Counted from the stretch's first letter, positions 1 to 9,594 are shown. The stretch is 64,000 nt of DNA from Clostridia bacterium (GCA_026415435.1 JAOAHC010000040.1:263456-327455); one strand, 5' to 3'. Notes: generated from the letters alone by a model not told the origin. Translations and numbers: made by a program.

Positions 1-377
1 CTGTAGTTGTTTTACCTTTTGTACCAGTTACACCTATAAGTTTTAATTTTCTTGCAGGAAAATCGTAGTACACTGCTGCAAGTTTAGCTAGTGCTATTCT
101 TGCATTTTCCACTTCAACAAAGGTTACTACATCAGAATATTCTTTTAATTCATCAATAATATATATATCTTCTTTTTCTAAAATTATAGCAATAGCACCT
201 GATAAAATAGCCTCTTTTATATATTCATTTCCGTCATTTTCATAACCTTTAATAGCTACAAAAATATCAGATTTTCCTATTTTCTTGGAATCATATTCTA
301 TCTTATTTACTTCAACGTTTGTATTTCCTATAACCTTAACACTATCTACATTTTCAACTAAATATTGTAAAAGCATA
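1..377 (-). CDS. murE: UDP-MurNAc-L-Ala-D-Glu:meso-DAP ligase MurE, N-terminal part, with apparent +1 frameshift
   Basis: MurE adds the third stem-peptide residue to the peptidoglycan precursor in the cytoplasm. The visible part encodes the N-terminal UDP-substrate domain (YDSKKIGKSDIFVAIKG) and reaches the ATP-binding loop VTGTKGKTTT at the window edge, so the rest lies outside. An ATG at 377 has a GGGGAG ribosome site, but its frame reads six codons, then AGT and TGA. The family frame resumes with GTT GAA, one base later, and has no start codon of its own. A +1 shift or an extra T in the run near 360-363 is needed. It follows the PBP gene in the dcw cluster. The family call is firm; the reason for the break is unknown. 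Confidence 0.85.
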
Positions 378-440
378 ATTTGCTCTCCCCTTCCAAAATT
401 AATATAATTATATCACATTTTAAACATTTGTAAACTATTT

Positions 441-2615
441 TTATGGTAAATCAATTGTGTCCACACATTTAATTGTTACAATTGATCCTTTTTCTATTAC
501 ACTACCAGGTGATGGATCTTGTGTAAGTACATATCCTGATCCAACTATCCTTATATTTAGATCATTTTTCTTAAGTGATGAAATAGCTTTTTCTGTTGTC
601 ATACTCCTTATATCTGGAACTGTAACTGTTTGTTTTGCTTCATCAGTTATGTATAACCTAACTGTTGATTCCTCCATAAGACTAGCTCCAACCTTAGGTA
701 TTTGATCTTTTACTATTTCGTCACCCTTATATTCTCCCTCAACTGACATTTTAAATCCTTGTTCAGAAAGTAGGGTATTTGCTTCATTTACTGTTTTCCC
801 AACAAGATTTGGTATTACTTTTTCCTTAATATTGTTAGTTTCTAAAGTATAGTCTGGTTGAATATCAAGATATCTCAATGTTTCATCCATTATTGAAGAA
901 ACAACGGGTGCACAAATTGTACTTCCTTGGTGACCTAGTGGCCCTTTTGGATCATATATTGTTACTAATACTACAAGCTCAGGATTATTAACTGGCGCAA
1001 TACCTGCAAATGATGCCATATATGTTGAAGCAGCTCCTCTTCCTTCTTCAGCAGTACCTGTTTTTCCTGCCACTCTGTATCCTTTTATTTGCGCTGCTTT
1101 ACCAGTACCGGTTTTTACTGTATCTTCTAAAGCACTAAGTATAGCATCAGCACTTGATTTAGACATTATTTGTTTTACAACTTGTGATTCTGTTGCTTTT
1201 TCAAAACTTCCATCTTCACTCTTTACTTCTTTTACAACATATGGTCTTATAAGGTAACCACCATTTGCAACAGCTGCATAATTTACAGCAGTTTGTAGTG
1301 CAGTTATCTGGAACGTTTGACCAAAAGATGTAGTGGCAAGATCAACTGCTGTCATTGATTTTTGACTATGCAATATACCTGTAGCTTCACCTGGCAAATC
1401 TATTCCAGTTTTAGAATTTAAATTAAATGCTTCTAAATATTTATAGTATTGATCTATTCCTACTCTTTGTGATACTTGCATGAATACAGGATTGCATGAA
1501 TTCATTATTCCATCTCTTAAAGATTCACTGCCGTGTGTTCTTGGATATCTCCAACATTTAATGGTCCATGTACCTATTTTCATACTTCCAGTACAACTAA
1601 ATTCTCCAGGTGTATCCATTTCTACTATATTTTCTTCAAGTGCAGCTGTAGCAGTTACTATCTTAAATGTAGATCCTGGTTCTGCTGTATTTGATATCGC
1701 TTTATTCCTCCACATATCTTGAAGTGCATTATTTTTTTCTTCCTTTGTCATTGTATCCCATTTTTGCTTTACCTCCTCAGATGTAGGCGTAAATGGACTA
1801 TTAGGATCAAAATTTGGCATTGTTGACATTGCAAGAACTTCACCAGTTTTTGGTCTTAAGACAATAGCTGTTGCATACTGGCATATATTTTCTTTGTATG
1901 CCTTCTTTAAATATTTTTCTGTTATACTTTGTATTGTAGCATCAATTGTTAAGACTACATCTTTTCCATCAATTGGTGCAACATATTGTTCATTTGTAAA
2001 CGGGGTCTCTCTTCCTTTAACATCTGTACTTCCAACTATTTTTCCAGCAACACCTTTTAATTCTTCATCATAATATGCTTCAATACCTGAAAGCCCTTGA
2101 TTATCTGTTCCAACAAAACCTAATACTTGTGCTAACAAATCTGAATACGGATATATTCTTTTAGTATCTTCATCTACTCTTATTCCTTTTATCTTAGCCT
2201 CACTTATATATTTAAGTACAAGAGCTGATTTTTCTTTATCAACTTTACTAGCAATTACTTCCATTGAAGAACTTCTATTCAATTTTGCTAATATATCATC
2301 TTTTGAAATTCCAAGTATTTCAGAAAGTTTAGTCGCTACCTCATCTTTTTTTTCAACATTCGATGGGACAGCATTTATTACACTTACCGATATACTTTGA
2401 GCTATAACTTTTTGTCCTGTAGCGTCATAAATAGTTCCTCTTTTTGGGGTTACTTTTCTTTCTCTTGTTTGTTGATCATAGGCCATTTGTATATAGTGAT
2501 CTGATTTTACAACTTGTATATATACTAATCGTGCTAACAAATATGTAACTAATATTAAACAACCTATTAAAGCCAACACTATCCTTTTTTTATTCTTTAA
2601 ATTCATATATGCCAT
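441..2615 (-). CDS. spoVD: Class B penicillin-binding protein with two PASTA domains (SpoVD/FtsI type)
   Basis: Membrane-anchored transpeptidase that cross-links peptidoglycan during division or spore cortex formation. One N-terminal membrane helix is followed by a dimerisation domain and the transpeptidase motifs STFK (Ser near residue 313), SCN (near 373) and KTG (near 517). Two PASTA repeats fill the last ~125 residues. I place the start at 2615 because GAGAGG lies 9 bases before that ATG; upstream in-frame ATGs lack a site. It is the only transpeptidase in this dcw cluster and lies between the ftsL-like gene and murE. Whether it serves division (FtsI) or sporulation (SpoVD) cannot be told from sequence; SpoVD proteins typically carry one PASTA domain, so two is slightly unusual. 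Confidence 0.9.
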   Translation of the reverse strand: MAYMNLKNKKRIVLALIGCLILVTYLLARLVYIQVVKSDHYIQMAYDQQTRERKVTPKRGTIYDATGQKVIAQSISVSVINAVPSNVEKKDEVATKLSEILGISKDDILAKLNRSSSMEVIASKVDKEKSALVLKYISEAKIKGIRVDEDTKRIYPYSDLLAQVLGFVGTDNQGLSGIEAYYDEELKGVAGKIVGSTDVKGRETPFTNEQYVAPIDGKDVVLTIDATIQSITEKYLKKAYKENICQYATAIVLRPKTGEVLAMSTMPNFDPNSPFTPTSEEVKQKWDTMTKEEKNNALQDMWRNKAISNTAEPGSTFKIVTATAALEENIVEMDTPGEFSCTGSMKIGTWTIKCWRYPRTHGSESLRDGIMNSCNPVFMQVSQRVGIDQYYKYLEAFNLNSKTGIDLPGEATGILHSQKSMTAVDLATTSFGQTFQITALQTAVNYAAVANGGYLIRPYVVKEVKSEDGSFEKATESQVVKQIMSKSSADAILSALEDTVKTGTGKAAQIKGYRVAGKTGTAEEGRGAASTYMASFAGIAPVNNPELVVLVTIYDPKGPLGHQGSTICAPVVSSIMDETLRYLDIQPDYTLETNNIKEKVIPNLVGKTVNEANTLLSEQGFKMSVEGEYKGDEIVKDQIPKVGASLMEESTVRLYITDEAKQTVTVPDIRSMTTEKAISSLKKNDLNIRIVGSGYVLTQDPSPGSVIEKGSIVTIKCVDTIDLP

Positions 2616-2696
2616 AAATTTCATCCTCTCAAGAAAAAATAACCACATCAAATTTTTAGTATACTACATCTTACTAACAATTTGGTTTGGTTATTC

Positions 2697-3188
2697 CTAA
2701 AATATTTGATTTATTACTTGTTTTATTTTATCTATAACTTTGTCTACTACTGTAGTACTTGCTTCATTTTGTACAATTTCACTATTTGAATTATCAACAT
2801 ATATTATTTGATTTTTATCTGGCTTTTGCATACCTAATTTTTGCTTTGCATAAGCTTCAACTTGATTTATATCTACACTTTGTTCAACTTCTATTTGTGA
2901 ACTTGCAAGTATAGATTGAGCAGAAGTTAAATCTTTTTTCAAATTTTGTACTTTAAGATTTTTTTCATTTATAAGGTTAAATCTATATGTTACTACTAAA
3001 AAAACGACAAACATAGATACAATCCATATAACTGTTTTTGCTTTAGTTTTTGTACTTATATGTTTTTTGGGAGTTTGAACTACAGTATAGTCTCTTCTTA
3101 AATTACTTTTTTTGTACTCAGGTTTAGCTTTACGAACTGCACTACCATTTTCATAATTATAGTCGTAATAATTTTTTTCAGCTACCAT
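2697..3188 (-). CDS. ftsL: FtsL-like septum protein
   Basis: Small bitopic membrane protein of about 163 residues: a basic, Tyr-rich cytoplasmic tail, one membrane helix (IWIVSMFVVFLVVTY, near residue 55) and an extracellular coiled-coil stretch rich in Lys, Gln and Ser. This architecture between rsmH and a class B PBP is that of FtsL, which works with DivIB and DivIC at the division site. Sequence similarity alone is weak, as is normal for FtsL, so the call rests on topology and position. The start at 3188 is chosen because GGAG is well spaced for it, whereas the ATG nine bases upstream nearly touches the ribosome site. Confidence 0.75.
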   Translation of the reverse strand: MVAEKNYYDYNYENGSAVRKAKPEYKKSNLRRDYTVVQTPKKHISTKTKAKTVIWIVSMFVVFLVVTYRFNLINEKNLKVQNLKKDLTSAQSILASSQIEVEQSVDINQVEAYAKQKLGMQKPDKNQIIYVDNSNSEIVQNEASTTVVDKVIDKIKQVINQIF

Positions 3189-3215
3189 TAAGTTCATACT
3201 CCTTTCTTTTCAATC

Positions 3216-4148
3216 TTAATTTTTCTCAAATATTCTTAATTTTGCACTTCTTGCTCTATGATTTTCACCTAATTCATTACTATTAGATATAATTGGTTTT
3301 TTAGTTAATATCTTTCCATAAGACATATAGTTACAAATACACACTGGAAAATCACTAGGACAAGTACATCTACCCTCCATCATTTCGTATGTATGTTTTA
3401 CTATTTTATCCTCTAAAGAATGGAACGTAATAATCAAGAGTCTTCCATCTTTATTAAGTGAATTTATTGAATCAATTATTGTTTGTTTTAATTTATTAAG
3501 TTCATCATTTACTTCTATTCTTATAGCTTGAAATACTCTTTTTGCTGGATGTTGTTTTTCTACAAGTGCTTTTCTCGGCATAGCACTTTTTATAATATCA
3601 ACTAATTCAAAAGTTGTATTAATTGCATAACTTTGTCTTTTTTGTACAATAGCTCTTGCAATTTGTCTTGAATATCTTTCTTCACCATATTCATAAAATA
3701 TATCTGCTAATTTTTCTTCACTATATTTATTTACTATATCAAAAGCACTAAAACTATCTTCTTGATTCATTCTCATATCTAATCTAGCATCATTCATATA
3801 GCTAAACCCTCTTTCAGGTTCATCCAATTGATATGAAGAAACACCTAAATCAAGAAGTATTCCATCAACTTTTGGTATATTCAATTTTTCTAATACTTTC
3901 AAAATATTACTATGATTATCATGTACCGCTACAAAGTTTTTAAATTGTTCTAATTTTTTAGTTGCAGCAGCTATTGCTTGCTTATCCCTATCAATACCTA
4001 TAAGTTTACCTGACTCATCTAATCTTTTTAAGATTTCAAGAGAATGACCACCACCACCAAGGGTACCGTCCACATAAACTTTATTAGGTAATATATTAAG
4101 TCCTTCTATACACTCATCTAGTAATACTGGTTTATGTTTAAATTCCAT
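3216..4148 (-). CDS. rsmH: 16S rRNA (cytosine1402-N4)-methyltransferase RsmH
   Basis: SAM-dependent methyltransferase that modifies C1402 in the 16S rRNA decoding centre together with RsmI. The 310 residues match the family length. The SAM loop VDGTLGGGGHS lies near residue 27, the GILLDLGVSS motif near 95, and the closing HRARSAKLR motif is at the C-terminus. It is the second gene of the dcw cluster, 28 bases before the ftsL-like gene. A 255-base AT-rich spacer separates it from mraZ. Its ribosome site is weak. Confidence 0.96.
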   Translation of the reverse strand: MEFKHKPVLLDECIEGLNILPNKVYVDGTLGGGGHSLEILKRLDESGKLIGIDRDKQAIAAATKKLEQFKNFVAVHDNHSNILKVLEKLNIPKVDGILLDLGVSSYQLDEPERGFSYMNDARLDMRMNQEDSFSAFDIVNKYSEEKLADIFYEYGEERYSRQIARAIVQKRQSYAINTTFELVDIIKSAMPRKALVEKQHPAKRVFQAIRIEVNDELNKLKQTIIDSINSLNKDGRLLIITFHSLEDKIVKHTYEMMEGRCTCPSDFPVCICNYMSYGKILTKKPIISNSNELGENHRARSAKLRIFEKN

Positions 4149-4184
4149 ATATACACCATAATTAAATTATTTTTTACTATTTTA

Positions 4185-4400
4185 TTTTATCTTTTGTTTA
4201 TTAAAAATTTTATCTTTTGTTTATTTAAAAATCTTTTGTTATTGTAATCTTTTATTCTTATGTATGGATTAATATCTTATTAATATTTATAACTTTTGTA
4301 TGCTTATAAATTTTCTTTTGTATTTCTTTTGTTATTTATAATTTTTATCTTTTGTTTATTTACTATTTATCATTAGTTTGCTTAAAAATCTTTTGTATTA
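4185..4400. repeat. Eight copies of CTTTTGT in the mraZ-rsmH spacer
   Basis: The non-coding spacer holds CTTTTGT (ACAAAAG on the coding strand) starting at 4191, 4214, 4233, 4293, 4315, 4326, 4349 and 4390. Several are extended to TATCTTTTGTTTATT. Spacing is irregular (roughly 11-60 bases) and the copies are degenerate outside the core. No hairpin or open frame explains them. This is a direct observation; function is unknown. Confidence 0.7.
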
Positions 4401-4403
4401 TAT

Positions 4404-4835
4404 CTAAATGCCTAAATTAGACATTTGACTAGCTATTTCGTCAACGTCCATATTATCTGGACCAGTATAGTTTTCCCACTTTTCCTTATCCCATATTTCA
4501 ACTCTTGTAGATACACCAATTATAGTTAAATCTTTTTTAAGTCCAGCGTATTCTCTTAAGTTTTGTGGTATGTTTATTCTTCCTTGTTTGTCTATTTCAC
4601 ATTCAGTAGCTCCTGCAAAGAAAAAACGAATAAAGTTACGTGCGTTTATATTAGTGAGTGGTAGGGCTTTTAGTTTTGTTTCAAATGTTTGCCATTCTTC
4701 TTTTGAGTAAGCAAATAGGCAATTGTCTAATCCTTTTGTTACTATAAATGAGGCTCCTAAATCATCTCTAAATTTAGAAGGTACACTAACTCTACCTTTT
4801 TCATCTAAGTTATGATTATATTCACCTAATAACAT
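4404..4835 (-). CDS. mraZ: Transcriptional regulator MraZ
   Basis: MraZ is a ring-forming AbrB-fold DNA-binding protein that controls the dcw operon, including its own gene. The 143 residues contain two copies of the fold, each with the family signature: [13 protein letters not shown] near residue 11 and [13 protein letters not shown] near residue 83. It heads the cluster and is preceded by a direct-repeat operator at 4848-4896, so autoregulation is expected. Ribosome site GGGGTGAG lies in front of the ATG at 4835. Confidence 0.96.
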   Translation of the reverse strand: MLLGEYNHNLDEKGRVSVPSKFRDDLGASFIVTKGLDNCLFAYSKEEWQTFETKLKALPLTNINARNFIRFFFAGATECEIDKQGRINIPQNLREYAGLKKDLTIIGVSTRVEIWDKEKWENYTGPDNMDVDEIASQMSNLGI

Positions 4836-4847
4836 TTAAAACTCACC

Positions 4848-4896
4848 CCATTTCTTTACCACTTTACTCCACTTTGTACCACTACGTTACCATTTT
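4848..4896 (-). promoter_or_regulatory. MraZ operator: phased GTGG-type direct repeats
   Basis: Read toward mraZ the sequence holds AATGGTAACG, TAGTGGTACA, AAGTGGAGTA and AAGTGGTAAA and ends in AAATGGGG. The TGG cores are 10-11 bases apart. Published MraZ boxes are direct repeats of TGGG or AAAGTG-type units with 10-base periodicity, so the match in sequence, spacing and position is good. The last copy overlaps the ribosome site. A -10-like TATACT lies just upstream. Confidence 0.8.
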
Positions 4897-5038
4897 AGTA
4901 TATAATTTTAAAAAATGCAATAGTTTTTATAAAAAAAGTTAAAATTTTTTAAAATTTCAATATAAAAAGAAACTGATATAAAGTAACATGTACTTTTCTA
5001 TCAGTTTCCTTAATTTTTTAATATAAAAATATGAACTA

Positions 5039-7441
5039 CTACTTTCTAAACACTACTTTAAACTCACTCTCAAGTTTTGAAACAATGCTATCCATTACAC
5101 TAACAATTTCAGCTTCTTCTAATGTTTTTTCTCTTAAACGAAGTTTTACTCTATATGCCATACTCTTTTTACCCTTTTCAATTTGTTCACCCTCATATAC
5201 GTCAAATAATTCAATTTTTTCAATTATATTTGGATTAACACTTTTGATTACTTTTTGTATATCATATGCTAAAACATCTTCATCTATTATAAAAGCTATA
5301 TCTCTATCAACTGCAGGATATTTAGGTAATTCTACGAATTTCACTTCCCCTTTTGCATATTTTACTATATTTTCAAAATATATTTCAGCAATGTATGTAT
5401 TTTCTGGTAATATATAGTTTTTAACAACTTTAGGAGATAATTTACCAAATAAAGCTATTACATCTTCACCTATTGTGATTTTAGCACTTGCGCCAGGATG
5501 ATATACAATGTTCTCAGTATATCTTTTAATATCATAGTCATTTTCTAGTACTTTAAAGTAGTTTAGTATGTTTTCTACAACTTCTTTAATACTATAAAAA
5601 TCTACATTGTCACTTGTATTATACATTCCTAATGTTAGTACTTGCTTTTCTGATCCTAAGTCACCTTTTTTTATATTATCATTTCCTAAAAAGATCTTAC
5701 CTAACTCAAATAGTTTTACATCTATATTTTTCTTAGTATAGTTTCTTTCCAATGCCTCTAACATAAGTGGCATAGTAGTTGTTCTCATATATTCAAACTC
5801 TTGACTTAACGGATTAGTTATTTTTATACAATCTCTTAAAGGACTATCCTTTGCTATTTCCATTCTGTCTAAAAGTTCCTTACTAAAGAATGTATATGTA
5901 TATATTTCACTATAACCATTTGCAAGCGATATTGTTTTAATTTTATCTTCCAATTTTTGCTCTTTATTTTTAGAACCAAAAGTAAGTGAAGTATCAGGAA
6001 GTTTAGAGTTTAACTTATCATAGCCATATATTCTCGCTATTTCTTCAGCTATATCATGTGCAATTTCAACATCTTGCCTATAATATGGAACATGGGCTAC
6101 ATCATTTTCTACTTTAATAGATAAATCTTCTAATATTTTTACTATACTTTGTTTATCTAATTCTTCACCTATTATATTATTTATTTTATTATAATCTAAA
6201 TTAATAGTATTTACACTTTGAACATTTGGATATACATCTACAATTTCTGCACTAGCATTTACACCCAAAATATCTCTAAGTAAACTATGTACTCTATTTA
6301 AAGCGTAAGCAGTAAGTTCAGGCGCTAAGCCCTTTTCATATTTAGCAGATGCATCTGTACGCACATACTGAGATCTAGAAGTATTTCTAATACTGCCTCT
6401 TACAAAATTTGCAGATTCAATTACTATTTTTGTAGTATTTTTAGTAATTGATGATTCTAGACCACCCATTACACCTGCTATTGCAATTGGTTTATCATAA
6501 TCTGCAATAACCAAGTTTTTATCAGTTAATTTTCTTGTTTGTGAATCTAGGGTTTCTATTACCTCACCTGATTTTGCTTCTCTTACAATTATGCCACCAT
6601 TTACTTTCGCATAATCAAATGCATGCATAGGCTGCCCTAGTTCTAGCATCACATAGTTAGTTATATCCACTATATTGTTTATTGGTTTTATTCCTGATTT
6701 TATTAGTTTAAGTTGAATTTCATAGGGAGACTCTTTAACCTCTATATTATCAACTACACTTAACATATATCTATTGCAATTTTTACTATCAATTTTAACA
6801 TCTAGAGTATCAACTTTATTAACATTTATAAATTCAGGCTTAATATCTTGAAACAGTTTTTTGCAAGGTTTATTAAATGTAACAGCTAATTCTCTTGCTA
6901 TTCCTTCAACAGATAAACAATCAGGTCTATTAGGAGTTATCTCAAATTCTATTATATAATCTCCTAAACCTAAAACCTCATTTATATCCTTACCAAGTCC
7001 TATATCTTTTGGAAAAGATATAAGTCCTGAAGGTTTTACCCATGGAAAATCTTTTTGACTTAGTCCAAGATCAAGAATATGGCATACCATACAACTTGAT
7101 TTTATTCCCTTTACTTCACCAACTTTTATTTCTTTTCCAATAACCTTTGCACCTGGAAGTGCTACTGGTATTATATCTCCTACTTCAATATCAGGAATTT
7201 TTGCAACCGCACTACATTTTGAATCTCCAAAACTAATATCAATTATGAATAATTTATTATCTTCTGAGTGAGGTGTTATTTTTTCTACTCTTGCTGTATA
7301 AACCTTTTCAGTCTTTTCTCCAAATTTTTCTATCTTTTCAACTTTACTACCAGTCATTGTAAGTCTATCTATAACCTCTTTAACTGATATATTTTCATCT
7401 AAATCAACGTATTCTTTCAACCAATTTAATGATACATTCAT
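5039..7441 (-). CDS. pheT: Phenylalanine-tRNA ligase beta subunit
   Basis: Beta subunit of the alpha2beta2 enzyme that charges tRNA-Phe, including the editing domain. Its 800 residues are full length. They contain an N-terminal tRNA-binding OB fold (residues ~40-150), B3/B4 editing region (~200-390), B5 domain, a catalytic-like core and a C-terminal anticodon-binding ferredoxin fold ending in LRLREKTLEEAEI. It follows pheS with a 13-base gap and is clearly cotranscribed. A hairpin-like stretch follows the stop near 4970-5020. Confidence 0.97.
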   Translation of the reverse strand: MNVSLNWLKEYVDLDENISVKEVIDRLTMTGSKVEKIEKFGEKTEKVYTARVEKITPHSEDNKLFIIDISFGDSKCSAVAKIPDIEVGDIIPVALPGAKVIGKEIKVGEVKGIKSSCMVCHILDLGLSQKDFPWVKPSGLISFPKDIGLGKDINEVLGLGDYIIEFEITPNRPDCLSVEGIARELAVTFNKPCKKLFQDIKPEFINVNKVDTLDVKIDSKNCNRYMLSVVDNIEVKESPYEIQLKLIKSGIKPINNIVDITNYVMLELGQPMHAFDYAKVNGGIIVREAKSGEVIETLDSQTRKLTDKNLVIADYDKPIAIAGVMGGLESSITKNTTKIVIESANFVRGSIRNTSRSQYVRTDASAKYEKGLAPELTAYALNRVHSLLRDILGVNASAEIVDVYPNVQSVNTINLDYNKINNIIGEELDKQSIVKILEDLSIKVENDVAHVPYYRQDVEIAHDIAEEIARIYGYDKLNSKLPDTSLTFGSKNKEQKLEDKIKTISLANGYSEIYTYTFFSKELLDRMEIAKDSPLRDCIKITNPLSQEFEYMRTTTMPLMLEALERNYTKKNIDVKLFELGKIFLGNDNIKKGDLGSEKQVLTLGMYNTSDNVDFYSIKEVVENILNYFKVLENDYDIKRYTENIVYHPGASAKITIGEDVIALFGKLSPKVVKNYILPENTYIAEIYFENIVKYAKGEVKFVELPKYPAVDRDIAFIIDEDVLAYDIQKVIKSVNPNIIEKIELFDVYEGEQIEKGKKSMAYRVKLRLREKTLEEAEIVSVMDSIVSKLESEFKVVFRK

Positions 7442-7454
7442 AAAATTACCCCAC

Positions 7455-8480
7455 TTAAAACTGCTCTAAAAATCTAATATCGTTTTCATATAAGTTTCTT
7501 AGATCGCTTATATCAAATTTTATCATAGCTATTCTTTCTAGTCCCATTCCAAAAGCAAAACCACTATATACTTCAGGGTCAATACCGCCAGCTTTAAGCA
7601 CATTAGGATGAACCATACCTGCTCCTAATATTTCGATATATCCTTCATTTTTACATACTCTACAACCGCTTCCACCACAAACAAAACAAGTAACATCAAC
7701 TTCTGCACTTGGTTCTGTAAATGGAAAATGATGTGGTCTTAGACGTATGTTAGTCTTTTCTCCAAAGTAGCTTCTAGCAAACATTTCTAATGTTCCTTTT
7801 AAATCTGCCATAGATATATTTTTATCTACAACTAACCCTTCTATTTGATGAAACATAGGTGAATGTGTAGCATCAACACTATCAGATCTATATACCTTAC
7901 CAGGAGCTATTATTTTAATTGGTGGTTTACCATTTAACATAGCTCTTACTTGCACTGGTGAAGTCTGAGTTCTTAAAATTATATCATCAGTTATGTATAG
8001 GGTATCTTGTAAATCTCTTGCAGGATGATCTGCAGGTGTATTTAACGCATCAAAATTAAACTTAGTATATTCAATTTCAGGACCTTCAGCAATAGAATAT
8101 CCCATACCCATAAATATTTCTTTAATATCATCCAATACAATAGTAAATGGATGACTATGTCCATATGCTTTTGAAATGTTTTTAGAAATTGAAATATCAA
8201 TCTTTTCATTTTTAAGCTTATTATCTATTTCAATATTTTTTAACATATGTCCTTTTTTTTCAATAAGGTCTTCTAACTTTTCTCTTAACTCATTTGCCAA
8301 ACTACCAACTACTGGTCTTTGCTCTTGCGATAGATTAGATAGAGATTTTAAAACATTTGTTAGTTCCCCTTTTTTTCCTAAGTATTTAACCCTTACTTGA
8401 TCTAACTCTTCCATATTTATAGATTCATTTATTTCTTTTGCACCACTAATTTCCAACAATTTAAGTGTTTCTTGTATCAT
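7455..8480 (-). CDS. pheS: Phenylalanine-tRNA ligase alpha subunit
   Basis: Catalytic subunit of phenylalanyl-tRNA synthetase. The 341 residues start with the coiled-coil arm that contacts tRNA. They continue with class II motif 2 (VYRSDSVDATHSPMFHQIEG), a CxxC/CxxC-like insertion (CFVCGGSGCRVC) typical of the family, and motif 3 GFAFGMGLERIAM. The 155 bases upstream show no T-box signature, although pheST operons of Firmicutes often have one, so regulation here is unresolved. Confidence 0.97.
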   Translation of the reverse strand: MIQETLKLLEISGAKEINESINMEELDQVRVKYLGKKGELTNVLKSLSNLSQEQRPVVGSLANELREKLEDLIEKKGHMLKNIEIDNKLKNEKIDISISKNISKAYGHSHPFTIVLDDIKEIFMGMGYSIAEGPEIEYTKFNFDALNTPADHPARDLQDTLYITDDIILRTQTSPVQVRAMLNGKPPIKIIAPGKVYRSDSVDATHSPMFHQIEGLVVDKNISMADLKGTLEMFARSYFGEKTNIRLRPHHFPFTEPSAEVDVTCFVCGGSGCRVCKNEGYIEILGAGMVHPNVLKAGGIDPEVYSGFAFGMGLERIAMIKFDISDLRNLYENDIRFLEQF

Positions 8481-8615
8481 ATATTATCCCGTCCTTATAT
8501 TATATATATTATTCTATTCATGCATAAAAAATTAGGCATTTTTCATAGTTTGCCATTAAAACCCAGATAGTATTCATAATTATATCTCAATGAGGTTTAA
8601 AAATCAACAAAATTA

Positions 8616-8644
8616 TTGCAATTTATCTAAAAAGTTTGTATAAT
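8616..8644 (+). promoter_or_regulatory. Sigma-A promoter placing transcription start on the rluA ATG
   Basis: TTGCAA at 8616-8621 and TATAAT at 8639-8644 are separated by exactly 17 bases. Transcription would start near 8650-8651. The ATG of the pseudouridine synthase is at 8651, and there is no ribosome site before it, so the mRNA is predicted to be leaderless. Confidence 0.75.
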
Positions 8645-8650
8645 ATATTT

Positions 8651-9589
8651 ATGAAGAAATTTGTCGTGAAAAATATAAAAAAGAATAATAATACTGTGAT
8701 TAAATATTTAACTTATGCTTTTAAAAGTCTATCTAATTCAACTGTGTACAAAGCTTTAAGAAATAAAGATATTCGTTTAAATGGTACTAAGATAAATAAA
8801 GATGTGGATATAAAAGAAGGAGATACTCTAGAAGTATATATATCTGATAATATCCTCTTTAAACTACCTAAAGTAGTACAGTATGAATATGAAGATGATA
8901 ATATAATTGTTGCATATAAACCGCAAGGAATATTGTCTAATAATGAACAATCAAGTGATGATTTAAATGAAATAGATATAATCGAACCAACTTTTGAAGA
9001 CTTAGTAATAAAAGATAAAGGATTAAATATTATTAATAGTATAAAGATATGTCATAGATTAGATCGCAATACTGCTGGACTAGTTATTTTTTCAAAAAAT
9101 AGTGATGCTCACCTAGAACTTTTAGAAGGCTTTAAGCAAAACTATATTTCAAAAGATTATATTGCGTACGTATCAAATACAAAGTTTGCTAAAAATAATG
9201 AGATATTAAAGGCATATATTTTAAAAGATAGCAAAACAGGAATTTCAAAGGTTTTTAATACTGAAATCAACGGTAGCAAAAATATAATTACTGAATATAC
9301 AGTCTTAAAGAAGGATTTAAAACTAGACATTGCTAAGTTAAATGTTAAAATCCATACCGGTAAGACTCATCAAATAAGAGCACATTTATCGTACATAGGT
9401 CATCCTATTATAGGTGATAGTAAATACGGAATAAACAGTATAAATGAAAAGTTTGGAATGTATAAACAAATGCTTTTTGCATACAAGTATACTTTCAATT
9501 TTCCTACCAATTATAAATTAAATTATTTAAATAAAATTATAGTATCAACTAGTATACCCGAATATTTTGACACAATTGAATGGAAGTGA
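8651..9589 (+). CDS. RluA-family RNA pseudouridine synthase
   Basis: Converts specific uridines in rRNA or tRNA to pseudouridine. An S4-like N-terminal domain (KALRNKDIRLNGTKI) is followed by the RluA catalytic motif HRLDRNTAGLVIFSK, whose Asp is the nucleophile, and by the GKTHQIRAHLSYIGHPIIGD motif. Length, 312 residues, fits the RluA/RluD class; the target site cannot be assigned. I choose the ATG at 8651, because the upstream TTG lies inside the -10 box. The stop is close to the next gene, which starts six bases later. Confidence 0.93.
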   Translation: MKKFVVKNIKKNNNTVIKYLTYAFKSLSNSTVYKALRNKDIRLNGTKINKDVDIKEGDTLEVYISDNILFKLPKVVQYEYEDDNIIVAYKPQGILSNNEQSSDDLNEIDIIEPTFEDLVIKDKGLNIINSIKICHRLDRNTAGLVIFSKNSDAHLELLEGFKQNYISKDYIAYVSNTKFAKNNEILKAYILKDSKTGISKVFNTEINGSKNIITEYTVLKKDLKLDIAKLNVKIHTGKTHQIRAHLSYIGHPIIGDSKYGINSINEKFGMYKQMLFAYKYTFNFPTNYKLNYLNKIIVSTSIPEYFDTIEWK

Positions 9590-9594
9590 AATAT

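Noticed and set aside
4185-4400. CRISPR array
   Set aside because: The repeat unit is seven bases, spacing is irregular, and there are no cas genes.
8481-8635. T-box leader before pheST
   Set aside because: No AGGGTGG-type core and no specifier hairpin within the short upstream region.
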